Shown one piece after another: positions 1 to 6,395 of a stretch of 6,803 bases of DNA; the stretch's first letter is position 1; each line of letters starts with the position of its first letter. Source of the DNA: CAUTUX01 sp963532875 (GTDB taxonomy: Bacteria > Bacillota > Clostridia > Christensenellales > CAG-917). The notes below the pieces were generated by a model, which searched no databases, had not been told where the DNA came from, and was given only the letters and a program-made list of their open reading frames with translations. A program made the position numbers and the translations under genes. The stretch lies in contig CAUSLO010000038.1 in assembly GCA_963532875.1 (NCBI GenBank), forward strand, positions 1-6,803, in the 5' to 3' direction.

Positions 1-80
1 ACTAAGTAATTACCAAAGGAATACCCTATATTTTTTAAGATAAAGTAGCGAAAAACATTAAAATCATAAGGATATATGAC

Positions 81-106
81 AGACAACCCAGAGAGGTTGT
101 CTTTTT
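81..106 (+). terminator. Rho-independent terminator
   Basis: An 8-bp perfect stem (AGACAACC at 81-88, GGTTGTCT at 95-102) with a 6-nt loop runs straight into five T residues. On the minus strand no T-run follows, so it acts rightward. It would end a plus-strand transcript coming from left of the window. It may also shield the insertion sequence from read-through. The upstream gene is not visible: bases 1-80 contain only a 13-codon open tail (2-43), too short to call. Confidence 0.85.
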
Positions 107-126
107 AATTCTAAAAACATTCTAAA

Positions 127-166
127 AAAGGCAAAATATCGTCCATCTTAATTTGATTTTGCCTTT
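127..166 (+). repeat. Hairpin in the transposase promoter region
   Basis: A perfect 11-bp inverted repeat, AAAGGCAAAAT (127-137) and ATTTTGCCTTT (156-166), surrounds an 18-nt loop. Its right arm overlaps the -35 box (153-158) of the presumed transposase promoter. No T-run follows, so it is not an ordinary terminator. It could be a protein-binding operator. It could also form RNA structure only in transcripts entering from outside; other insertion sequences use such structures to hold down read-through transposase expression. That role is inference. Confidence 0.5.
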
Positions 167-181
167 CATATGGTGTATAAT
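153..181 (+). promoter_or_regulatory. Sigma-A type promoter of the transposase gene
   Basis: The -35 box TTGATT (153-158) and the perfect -10 box TATAAT (176-181) are 17 bp apart. Transcription should begin near 188, leaving a short leader with AGGTG at 196-200, four bases before the ATG at 205. The distal hairpin arm (127-137) lies upstream of the start site, so the full hairpin would not be part of the promoter's own transcript. Confidence 0.75.
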
Positions 182-204
182 ACTCTATATATGCGAGGTG
201 AAAA

Positions 205-1614
205 ATGGCAATACCAAAAGAGATATTGGAAATAAGTAGACCATCATCAACAAGAGTTAAAGAACAGAATGGGAAGTACATGGTTATTAAACGAACAAGT
301 GTCATGAAGAATGGGAAACCAAAACCAGTTGAATTGGGGGTAATAGGACATATTGTAGATGGGAAATATGTGCCAAAGCAAAAAAGGCTAAACATTTCAA
401 CCATAGAGTTTAAGGAGTTTGCAGGATCCACATTGGCATATAGGCTATCAAAAGACGTATTTGATATGTTGTTGGAGATTTACAATGTTGAGCAAGCGAA
501 AGAGATTTATACATATGCATTGATAAGAGCGATACATGGTGATGTTCCAGACAAAGAGATTGGACACTTTTACCATGAAAGTTTTATATCAGAATACATG
601 CCTAAAGTTGGCGTATCAAAGAATACCATTTGTGTTTTGCTACAAAGTATAGGTGCTAACCTATCCACCATTCAGCAGTTTATGAGAAACAGGATTAAAA
701 GTGTAACTTCAACCGATGAGATTGTAATTGATGGGATGCATAAAATTAATAACTCTAGCGTTAATTCGTTTTCAAACTTTTCATTTAAGAGCAGATTAAA
801 AGGAAGCAAAGATATCGGGATAATGTATGCATTTAATCCAAAAACAGGCGAACCGCTAGCTAGCAAGGTTTATGCGGGGAATATGTTGGACAGCACAACA
901 TTAAGCGATTTTGTTAAGTATTTTGACATTCAAGAAGGTGTGATTCTCGGAGACAAGGGCTTTTTCACAAAAGAAAATGCAAAGATATTAAATAATGAAT
1001 CAATACAATTTCTCTTCCCGCTAAAGAGAAATGCACTCGTTATTGATGAATTAAACTTGTTGGATTTTGAAAATCGCTTAGAAACAAGAGATGAAAGGAT
1101 TTTAATTAAAAAAGTTAAAAAGGGAAACACCTATTATTATGCTTTTAAGAATTTAGAACTAGAAGCACAACAAAAGGCAACAAAGTTTGAAATGCTTTCT
1201 AAAAACGAGTTTGACATGCAAGAATATCGCAATTTTGAAAAAGAAGCAGGCACAATTGTTTTTGAAACAAATATTGATTTGAATCCAAACCTAATTTATG
1301 AAATGTATGAACGCAGATGGGATATAGAGGTTATGTTTAACTACTACAAAAATATAGTAGATTTATCTCATACAAGAAAACATAAAGATATTTCAATTAT
1401 TGGAAATGAGTTTATTAATTTTATAACCATTTTGATTTCAACAAGAATTAAAAAACATATGAGAAATCTTGGATTACATAATTCATATAGTTACAAAGGT
1501 TTATTCAAAATATTAAACTCTATCAACAAGGCGAAAAACACTATTAGAGATTGGGAATATATCAAACTAACTAAAAAGAATATTGAACTACTTAAAGTCT
1601 TATCTCTTATATAG
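205..1614 (+). CDS. IS4-group (IS1634-like) DDE transposase
   Basis: A 469-residue transposase, expected to cut and join the ends of its insertion sequence using an RNase H-fold DDE site. The three catalytic acids are visible: Asp176 in IVIDGMH, Asp250 in LGDKGF, and Glu375. Glu375 lies in YERRWDIEVMFNYYK, which exactly fits the family signature Y-x2-R-x3-E-x6-K (Tyr368, Arg371, Glu375, Lys382). The frame is uninterrupted and the length is normal for the group, so the element may be active. The start at 205 is supported by AGGTG at 196-200 and the promoter at 153-181. The assignment to the IS1634 subgroup rather than another IS4 branch rests on general resemblance of the N-terminal half (IGHFY region near residue 120) and is less certain than the IS4 call. 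The gene runs convergent to proS. Confidence 0.9.
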   Translation: MAIPKEILEISRPSSTRVKEQNGKYMVIKRTSVMKNGKPKPVELGVIGHIVDGKYVPKQKRLNISTIEFKEFAGSTLAYRLSKDVFDMLLEIYNVEQAKEIYTYALIRAIHGDVPDKEIGHFYHESFISEYMPKVGVSKNTICVLLQSIGANLSTIQQFMRNRIKSVTSTDEIVIDGMHKINNSSVNSFSNFSFKSRLKGSKDIGIMYAFNPKTGEPLASKVYAGNMLDSTTLSDFVKYFDIQEGVILGDKGFFTKENAKILNNESIQFLFPLKRNALVIDELNLLDFENRLETRDERILIKKVKKGNTYYYAFKNLELEAQQKATKFEMLSKNEFDMQEYRNFEKEAGTIVFETNIDLNPNLIYEMYERRWDIEVMFNYYKNIVDLSHTRKHKDISIIGNEFINFITILISTRIKKHMRNLGLHNSYSYKGLFKILNSINKAKNTIRDWEYIKLTKKNIELLKVLSLI

Positions 1615-1753
1615 TGGATTAATTTGGGAATTATTTATTTAAACCTAATACAGAACACGACAATTCAAAATTTGCCATTGTTTCAAAGTTTTCTTTTGTT
1701 ATTTCATACAAGGAAATTGAGAAATATTTTAACTGTTATACTTGCGTTTATTT

Positions 1754-3187
1754 TTAATAACTTTTGGCGAAGTAAATCATATGCTTTGCTTTCTTTCCAC
1801 AACAAACGCACTTTGTCCCTAGTTTTTCTTCATTAAATGGGATTACCCTACTGGTTGCACCCGCTTCCTCTTTGATCTTGTCTTCGCATTCTCTGCATCC
1901 GCACCACATTGCTTTTGCAAACTTTTGATTATCAACTGCCTCTTTTAATTCTTTCATATTTTTAACAGCAACTATATTCTTTGCTAGATGTTCTTTTGAT
2001 TGCTTAAACATGTTCAAAGAAATCTCTTCTAGTAATTTAGATATTTCTGCAATACTTGAAAGTTTAATTGTTGTCTTTTCTAATGTATCTCTACGTACAA
2101 CAACTGCCTCTCCGTTTTCAATATCTCTTGGACCAATTTCTAACCTTACTGGAACGCCCTTCATTTCCCACTCGTTAAACTTCCATCCTGGGCTTTGGTC
2201 TCTATCATCTAATTCGCAACGAATGCCTAATTTAGCCAATTGTGATTTTATTTCTTGTGTCTTTGCTAGAACCCCTTCTTTATGTGCTGCTATTGGGATT
2301 ACAACAACTTGTACTGGAGCAACCTTTGGTGGTAACTTCAAGCCTCTTTCGTCTCCGTGTGCCATTATCAATGCTCCAATTAATCTTGTAGAAACTCCCC
2401 AACTTGTTTGATATGGATTTTTGATTTCTCCGTCCTTATCCAAATATTGAATCTTAAATGCCTTTGCAAAGTTTTGTCCCAAATAATGTGAAGTGCCTGA
2501 TTGTAAAGATTTCCCATCTAACATCATTGCTTCCATTGAATATGTGTCAACAGCACCAGCAAATTTTTCCTTTTGAGTTTTCTTTCCAACTAATACGTCT
2601 ATATTGAGAACATTCTGCATGAACTCTCTGTATACTTCTAGCATTTGTAATGTTTCTTTTACTGCCTCTTCTTCTGTAATGTGTAATGTGTGCCCTTCTT
2701 GCCACAAAAACTCGCTTGTTCTAAGGAATGGTCTTGTCGTCTTTTCCCATCTGACAACGTTAGCCCATTGATTAATTAGCAATGGCAAATCTCTATAACT
2801 CTTTACCCACTTTGCATACATATCACAGATAATCGTCTCTGAAGTAGGTCTCACAACTAGTTTTTCCTCTAAAGGGGTATCCCCAACATGCGTAACTAGT
2901 GCTGCTTCAGGAGCAAATCCTTCTACGTGTTCGGCTTCTTTGACTAAATAACTGTATGGGATGAACAATGGGAAATACGCATTCTTATGCCCCGTTGCTT
3001 TGAACCTATCATCTAGTTCTTTCTTAATATGTTCCCAAATTTCAAAACCGTATGGTCTTATTACCATCGTTCCCTTAACAGGACCATAATCTACGAGTTC
3101 TGTTTTTAATATTACATCCGTATACCATTGTGGAAAATTAGTTTTTATATCTGCTATTTCTTTAACGAATGTTTTTTGGTTTGACAT
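1754..3187 (-). CDS. proS: Prolyl-tRNA synthetase, archaeal/eukaryote-type short form
   Basis: This cytoplasmic class II synthetase charges tRNA-Pro with proline using ATP. At 477 residues it lacks the inserted editing domain of the longer bacterial ProS. Motif 1 lies around residues 47-76. Motif 2 spans about 140-167 and contains RTSEFLWQEGHT. Motif 3 is near 277-293 (HGDERGLKLPPKVAP). The anticodon-binding domain follows to about residue 400. The C-terminal domain has paired cysteines (C429, C434, C460, C463; also C431 and C462) fitting the zinc site of this type, and ends in the typical terminal Tyr. The ATG at 3187 is preceded by AGGAG, which overlaps the stop codon of the upstream zinc-ribbon gene, leaving only seven bases between the genes and implying translational coupling. 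No terminator is visible after the stop; the insertion sequence lies there. Confidence 0.97.
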   Translation of the reverse strand: MSNQKTFVKEIADIKTNFPQWYTDVILKTELVDYGPVKGTMVIRPYGFEIWEHIKKELDDRFKATGHKNAYFPLFIPYSYLVKEAEHVEGFAPEAALVTHVGDTPLEEKLVVRPTSETIICDMYAKWVKSYRDLPLLINQWANVVRWEKTTRPFLRTSEFLWQEGHTLHITEEEAVKETLQMLEVYREFMQNVLNIDVLVGKKTQKEKFAGAVDTYSMEAMMLDGKSLQSGTSHYLGQNFAKAFKIQYLDKDGEIKNPYQTSWGVSTRLIGALIMAHGDERGLKLPPKVAPVQVVVIPIAAHKEGVLAKTQEIKSQLAKLGIRCELDDRDQSPGWKFNEWEMKGVPVRLEIGPRDIENGEAVVVRRDTLEKTTIKLSSIAEISKLLEEISLNMFKQSKEHLAKNIVAVKNMKELKEAVDNQKFAKAMWCGCRECEDKIKEEAGATSRVIPFNEEKLGTKCVCCGKKAKHMIYFAKSY

Positions 3188-3194
3188 CTATCTC

Positions 3195-3578
3195 CTAAAA
3201 ATCGTCGTCTAAATCGTCGACCTCTGTTTCTATTGTTTCTTCCTCTTCTTCTTCGCCAAATGCTCCCTTTATTTCATCAGGGATGTCTTCTTCTGAGTCT
3301 AGTTCCTCCTCTTCTTCTATTGGTGTATCTTTTGACTCTGTATCATCTTCGTCGTCTTCATCTCTGAATTTTTCTTCTGTTTCTTCCTCTTCGCCTAGTA
3401 ATAATTCTCTATCTCTTTTTGCATCTAGGAAATCATCTTCAATTATATCATCATCAATATCGTCGAACAAAACTATAGGGCTTTCCTTCCCCATTTGTGC
3501 TTTGCAAACATCGCAATATTCTTCTTTCTCTAGCATCCAGTTAATTTCACATCTTGGACATATGACTCTCTTAACCAT
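3195..3578 (-). CDS. Small zinc-ribbon protein with acidic tail, function unknown
   Basis: A 127-residue protein of unknown function. The N-terminus has two CxxC knuckles, CPRC (7-10) and CDVC (22-25), which should bind one zinc ion. From about residue 39 the rest is dominated by Asp and Glu with a few Lys and Arg, has no membrane segment, and is probably disordered. The ATG at 3578 follows GGAGG at good spacing. The stop overlaps the ribosome binding site of proS, so the two are co-translated, and a promoter lies just upstream. The shape resembles small nucleic-acid or RNA-polymerase accessory proteins with acidic tails, but I see no signature that identifies one. A role near tRNA charging or transcription is a guess from position alone. 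The repetitive GAA/GAT codons create a long serine-rich frame on the other strand that is not a gene. Confidence 0.85.
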   Translation of the reverse strand: MVKRVICPRCEINWMLEKEEYCDVCKAQMGKESPIVLFDDIDDDIIEDDFLDAKRDRELLLGEEEETEEKFRDEDDEDDTESKDTPIEEEEELDSEEDIPDEIKGAFGEEEEEETIETEVDDLDDDF

Positions 3579-3613
3579 TCGTCCCTCCGATCTCTTCGTT
3601 TTTTTATGCTATA

Positions 3614-3642
3614 TATTTAATAAAGACAAGAGTAATTGTCAA
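3614..3642 (-). promoter_or_regulatory. Promoter of the zinc-ribbon/proS operon
   Basis: On the minus strand a perfect TTGACA (3637-3642) is followed after 16 or 17 bp by TTAAAT or TAAATA (3614-3620). The start site would be near 3607, giving a leader of about 30 nt before the ATG at 3578. The leader is too short for a T-box, and no T-box sequence is visible. A short inverted repeat (AAGTA/TACTT, 3653-3667) lies just upstream of the -35 box. Confidence 0.65.
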
Positions 3643-3718
3643 CTAAAAACCCAAGTATTAACTACTTCTTTTTATATTACTGCGTATGATGCTTTTTTTG
3701 ATGACTTTGTATATTCGT

Positions 3719-5149
3719 TTATTCCTCAATTTCAATAATTCTTAGAGTGTTTGTTCTACCATGTACTTGACCTAATCCCGAAGTGATAATTATGTTGTCC
3801 CCTATTCTAAACCCAAATTCTTTCGCTATTCTTGATGCTGTTTGATCATTTAATAATACGTCTCTCGTTATCTTGTCTACTACTGGATATACACCCCAAA
3901 CATATGATAGACGATTTGCGGTTTCCTCAGAATTTGTTATCGCTACTATTGGATTGTTTGGTCTAAATTTTGCTATACGTCTCGCCGTTCCTCCAGTTTC
4001 GGTGAATGCGATAATACACTCTGCTTTTGGTAATGTCAGCGACGCACTGCTTACTGCAATCCCTATTGCGTCATTAACTGTCTTTTGGCTTGTCTTCGTT
4101 GCCTTATCTAATATTCTTTCGTAATCCAAAATCTTCTCTGCCTTTCGTGCAATCTTATCCATTGTTTTTACGGTTAACACTGGGTACGTTCCTGCTGCTG
4201 TTTCTCCACTCAACATGATTGCATCTGCCCCATCCAACACGGCATTTGCTACGTCCGATGCTTCTGCTCTTGTTGGCCTTGGGGTTGTTGTCATTGACTC
4301 AAGCATGTGCGTTGCAACAATAACTGGTCGTCCTTGTCTATTCGCTTCTTGTATTATTTTCTTTTGATAAATAGGAACTACCTCTGTTTCTGTCTCAACT
4401 CCCAAATCTCCACGTGCAACCATTACACCATCGGCTACTTCTACTATTTCATGTAAGTTGTCTATTGCCTCTTGGTTTTCCAACTTGGCTATTACTCTAA
4501 TATTCTCTCCGCCGTTTTCTTTCAAGAATTGTTTTGCACTTAAAATATCTTCTTTTGATCTTGTAAAACTCAAAGCAACTAAATCTACCTTATTTTGTAT
4601 TCCTACTAATAGGTCTTCTTTATCTTTATCATTTAAGAATGGAAGCGATAAGGATACTTTAGGTATTGCAATTCCCTTCCTTGTTTTTAGGACGCCTGTA
4701 TTGTATACCTGGCAGATGAATTCAAAATCGCTTTTCTTTTCTAATACATTGACCTTAAGTTTTCCATCATCTATTAGCAAATATGCTCCCTTTTGTAGAT
4801 CATTAAATACTTGCTTTGGTGTTATTTGGAATCTAGTACTATCTCCTTCAATATCTTCACTAGTTATTATAACCTTCGCTCCACGCTTTAAGGTTACTGC
4901 TTCGTTGGCAATTTTCCCAACACGAACTTCTGGACCCTTGGTATCTATCATTACTCCTATATGGCGATTCTTTGTTTCTGCAACTTTTCGTATAGCCTTT
5001 ATTTTATTGATATGCTCTTCGTGTGTTCCATGTGATAAATTAATTCGGGCAACGTTCATTCCGGCATCAATTAACTTTGATATAACTTCTGGACTTTCGC
5101 TTGCTGGTCCAATTGTACATATTATTTTTGTTCGTCTTATTGCAATCAT
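3719..5149 (-). CDS. pyk: Pyruvate kinase
   Basis: Catalyses the last step of glycolysis: phosphoenolpyruvate plus ADP gives pyruvate plus ATP, in the cytoplasm. The 476 residues cover the full family core. The N-terminal barrel strand contains NVARINLSHG (Arg35). DTKGPEVR (69-76) leads into the B domain. The catalytic stretch AKLENQEA holds Lys222 and Glu224, and ARGDLGVE holds the metal ligand Asp248. THMLESM contains Thr280, and PTRAEASDVANAVLDG follows. The C-terminal allosteric domain starts near residue 345. The extra C-terminal phosphohistidine domain found in Bacillus Pyk is absent. His281 takes the place where Gln is most usual. The ATG at 5149 is preceded by a strong AGGGGGG box. 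Its promoter is at 5170-5198. The zinc-ribbon gene follows after 140 bp with its own promoter; no clear terminator lies between. Confidence 0.97.
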   Translation of the reverse strand: MIAIRRTKIICTIGPASESPEVISKLIDAGMNVARINLSHGTHEEHINKIKAIRKVAETKNRHIGVMIDTKGPEVRVGKIANEAVTLKRGAKVIITSEDIEGDSTRFQITPKQVFNDLQKGAYLLIDDGKLKVNVLEKKSDFEFICQVYNTGVLKTRKGIAIPKVSLSLPFLNDKDKEDLLVGIQNKVDLVALSFTRSKEDILSAKQFLKENGGENIRVIAKLENQEAIDNLHEIVEVADGVMVARGDLGVETETEVVPIYQKKIIQEANRQGRPVIVATHMLESMTTTPRPTRAEASDVANAVLDGADAIMLSGETAAGTYPVLTVKTMDKIARKAEKILDYERILDKATKTSQKTVNDAIGIAVSSASLTLPKAECIIAFTETGGTARRIAKFRPNNPIVAITNSEETANRLSYVWGVYPVVDKITRDVLLNDQTASRIAKEFGFRIGDNIIITSGLGQVHGRTNTLRIIEIEE

Positions 5150-5169
5150 ATTTCCCCCCTACCTCATCC

Positions 5170-5198
5170 ATTATATTGTGTTTGTATAATTTTGTATA
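5170..5198 (-). promoter_or_regulatory. Promoter of pyk
   Basis: On the minus strand a perfect -10 box TATAAT (5170-5175) lies 17 bp after TATACA (5193-5198), a 4-of-6 match to the -35 consensus. Transcription would start close to 5163, about 14 nt before the start codon, with the purine-rich ribosome binding site inside this short leader. Confidence 0.65.
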
Positions 5199-5319
5199 AA
5201 GAATATAGCTGGTTGTCTTAGTCGGTTTCACCTAGATTTTTAAAAAAACACAACAAAGGTTTTTGGCGTGAACAAGTCAAACATTACTCGTCTTCCCTAT
5301 CGCACATCTTATTTCTACG

Positions 5320-5333
5320 TTAACAACTGTTAA
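5320..5333. repeat. Short inverted repeat TTAACA-AC-TGTTAA
   Basis: A 6-bp inverted repeat with a 2-bp centre, the usual shape of a small dimeric repressor's operator. It lies about 120 bp upstream of the pyk -35 box and directly beside the hairpin repeat at 5337-5386. It may belong to that repeat rather than to pyk control. The surrounding 5200-5336 region shows no gene. Confidence 0.35.
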
Positions 5334-5336
5334 GAA

Positions 5337-5386
5337 ATTTAACACCACAAAAGTATGATTTGTGTCTAAATTGTGTGGTGTTAAAT
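5337..5386. repeat. Hairpin repeat, copy A
   Basis: A perfect 13-bp inverted repeat, ATTTAACACCACA (5337-5349) and TGTGGTGTTAAAT (5374-5386), encloses a 24-nt loop. A related sequence lies at 6292-6333 in the same orientation; both share AACACCA, GTCTAAAT and TGTGGTGTTA in order, and both are followed shortly by GAGT. It could be a miniature transposable element or the end of an insertion sequence. A bidirectional terminator is less likely because the loop is long and T-runs are short. Confidence 0.7.
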
Positions 5387-5563
5387 GAGTGTCGCCGAAT
5401 AAAATACAACAAATGTTTTAATGAAAATTATCTGTTGCTTAGTCCCCATATAAGGGAATTGCTCGCTGATTGTAACGCTACATTTATCAAATAAATATTT
5501 AACACTATAGCATAAATGCTGTTCGATTGTTTTTTCTCGTATTGATATTAAAGTCTTCCCTCT
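5381..5563 (-). other. 60-codon open frame without a start
   Basis: Between the broken ribbon-helix-helix gene and hairpin A, one minus-strand frame stays open for 60 codons (beginning RGKTLISIREKTIEQHLCYS) and ends with TAA inside the hairpin's right arm. It has no ATG, GTG or TTG near its beginning and no ribosome binding site. It may be a remnant of a downstream gene of the same decayed element, or chance: in DNA this AT-rich, frames of this length do occur at random. I do not recognise the sequence. Confidence 0.25.
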
Positions 5564-5723
5564 TCAAATGCTTTTATAGCCCTACGATAAAGTCCGTTTT
5601 TTGAATCTTGTTGTCTTTTATAACCCTATCTATTTCTTCGGCTTTCTCTTTGGAAAACCTCACTAAAAATGTACGACTTGCCTTCCGTTTTTCGTCATAT
5701 TTTTTTGGGCTCTTTTTATAGCT
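5548..5723 (-). pseudogene. Broken ribbon-helix-helix DNA-binding protein gene
   Basis: The frame reads SPKKYDEKRKASRTFLVRFS, then about 20 residues rich in Lys and Glu, then KTDFIV. This is the pattern of small Arc/CopG-like ribbon-helix-helix proteins found on plasmids and integrative elements, which bind DNA as dimers. Two lesions are seen. There is no start codon: the frame begins directly after the TGA of the 57-residue ORF, in the same register. At 5577-5582 one G appears lost, so the frame hits TAA (5574-5576); restoring one base gives a natural end, AIKAFEEGRL and stop at 5548-5550. The gene was probably the downstream partner of the 57-residue ORF. The family call rests on remembered pattern, not a search. 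Confidence 0.6.
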
Positions 5724-5897
5724 TCAGTTTGAATTGTTTTGTTCCTTTATTTTTTTGATCGTAATTTTATATTGAGTTCTACCGGCATAACTTTCAAGTT
5801 TAGTACATTTCTCGCAATCAATTTCTTTTATATCTGTGCATCCACATTTTTTAAGTAATTCTATTGATTCATTAATTTTTTTAATATCTCTTTCCAT
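5724..5897 (-). CDS. 57-residue cysteine-containing protein, function unknown
   Basis: A small ORF with a strong AGGAG at 5905-5909, seven bases before the ATG at 5897, which is the main reason to accept it. The protein is rich in Lys, Glu and Ile, and carries CGC (Cys18, Cys20) and CEKC (Cys28, Cys31), arranged as CxC-x7-CxxC, which could hold a metal ion. There is no signal peptide or membrane segment. It lies upstream of the broken ribbon-helix-helix gene and downstream of the 43-residue ORF, all on the minus strand between the two hairpin repeats. I do not recognise it; it is likely cargo of the decayed element. Confidence 0.55.
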   Translation of the reverse strand: MERDIKKINESIELLKKCGCTDIKEIDCEKCTKLESYAGRTQYKITIKKIKEQNNSN

Positions 5898-5977
5898 TTC
5901 CTTTCTCCTTTATTTATGTTATTATGTTTTTAGATAACCGCCAAGGGAAGCTGTGGCAGTCATCTATTGGTTAGTTG

Positions 5978-6109
5978 CTATCGCTTGACTAGTTTGAAGT
6001 GGTAACCATTTGGCGTAATTTTGATTACTACAACTTCAAAGCCAAGTTGATTAGCAAATTTTTGTATATTACTGATTTCTTCGTAAGTTGTTAATGTATC
6101 TTTGCCCAT
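5978..6109 (-). CDS. 43-residue hypothetical protein
   Basis: A small ORF beginning MGKDTLTTYEEISNIQKFAN and ending FKLVKR. The ribosome binding site is only a purine-rich run (AAGAAGAAGAAA) before the ATG at 6109. The composition is protein-like: a predicted amphipathic helix (EEISNIQKFANQLG) followed by strand-like FEVVVIKI and GYHFKLVK, suggesting a compact alpha-beta fold. No family is recognised. The 80 bases to the next ORF carry no obvious promoter, so the two may share a transcript. It may be an intact small protein of the element or a leftover fragment. Confidence 0.4.
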   Translation of the reverse strand: MGKDTLTTYEEISNIQKFANQLGFEVVVIKITPNGYHFKLVKR

Positions 6110-6206
6110 TTTCTTCTTCTTGTTTTGATGTTTTATACAGCCTCTTGCTTCCCTCACTGTATATTAGTAGTTTCCTAACTCTCACGCTATAGGAATTTAA
6201 CAAAAA

Positions 6207-6227
6207 CAAGCAAATTTCAAGCAAATT
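6207..6227. repeat. Two tandem copies of CAAGCAAATT(T)
   Basis: CAAGCAAATTT (6207-6217) is followed at once by CAAGCAAATT (6218-6227), an 11-bp direct repeat matching at 10 positions. It lies in the 180-base gene-free stretch before the 43-residue ORF. It could be a two-unit iteron or regulator site of the element, or slippage; two units do not decide. Confidence 0.4.
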
Positions 6228-6291
6228 ACACTTTCCCATCTAATCCATCTATCATTTGTTTGTTGTTATGTGCAAACTTGAATTGAAGGTT

Positions 6292-6333
6292 TAACACCAA
6301 AAAACAAAGTTCACGTCTAAATATGTGGTGTTA
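6292..6333. repeat. Hairpin repeat, copy B
   Basis: An 8-bp inverted repeat, TAACACCA (6292-6299) and TGGTGTTA (6326-6333), encloses 26 nt that include GTCTAAAT (6315-6322). It is a diverged copy of the repeat at 5337-5386 in the same orientation, about 950 bp away. It lies just beyond the terminator of the tRNA operon. Confidence 0.65.
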
Positions 6334-6363
6334 TGTTGAGTTTAACTTGCCTATGAGTAAAAA

Positions 6364-6386
6364 TAAAAAACTCGGATTTACCGAGT
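6364..6386 (-). terminator. Rho-independent terminator of the tRNA operon
   Basis: On the minus strand a 6-bp stem ACTCGG/CCGAGT (6370-6375 and 6381-6386) with a 5-nt loop is followed by six T residues and further T-rich sequence. It begins about ten bases after the CCA end of tRNA-Ile, so it closes the tRNA transcript. Confidence 0.9.
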
Positions 6387-6395
6387 CAAAGATGT

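Larger units (their letters stand above)
114..1692 (+). mobile_element. IS4-group insertion sequence, candidate limits
   Basis: The element carries one intact transposase gene. The limits are tentative: bases 114-139 and the reverse complement of 1667-1692 match at about 19 of 26 positions (AAAAC at the outer end, GGCAAA inside), which could be imperfect terminal inverted repeats. This gives about 1.58 kb, a normal size for the group. In such AT-rich DNA a match of this quality could be chance, and I found no convincing target-site duplication. The element sits between a rightward terminator (81-106) and the 3' end of proS. The gene-free stretch from 1615 to 1753 shows no terminator for either the transposase or proS. 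Confidence 0.4.

Noticed and set aside
2010..2411. 133-codon plus-strand frame
   Set aside because: Antisense to the conserved core of proS, with no ribosome binding site or recognisable motif.
3653..3667. Inverted repeat AAGTA/TACTT after pyk as a terminator
   Set aside because: The 5-bp AT-rich stem is too weak, and it is separated from the T-run by GGG; it is only noted as sitting upstream of the proS-operon promoter.
3588..3720. T-box riboswitch in front of the zinc-ribbon/proS operon
   Set aside because: The TTGACA promoter leaves only about 30 nt of leader, and neither a T-box sequence nor a terminator/antiterminator pair is visible.
3283..3738. 151-codon plus-strand frame with long serine runs
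   Set aside because: It is the complement of the Asp/Glu codon runs in the acidic protein gene (GAA and GAT read as TTC and ATC, or TCT and TCA in this frame). It has no ribosome binding site and low complexity.
4458..5189. 243-codon plus-strand frame
   Set aside because: It lies antisense to pyk, whose family motifs are unmistakable; the antisense translation shows no domain.
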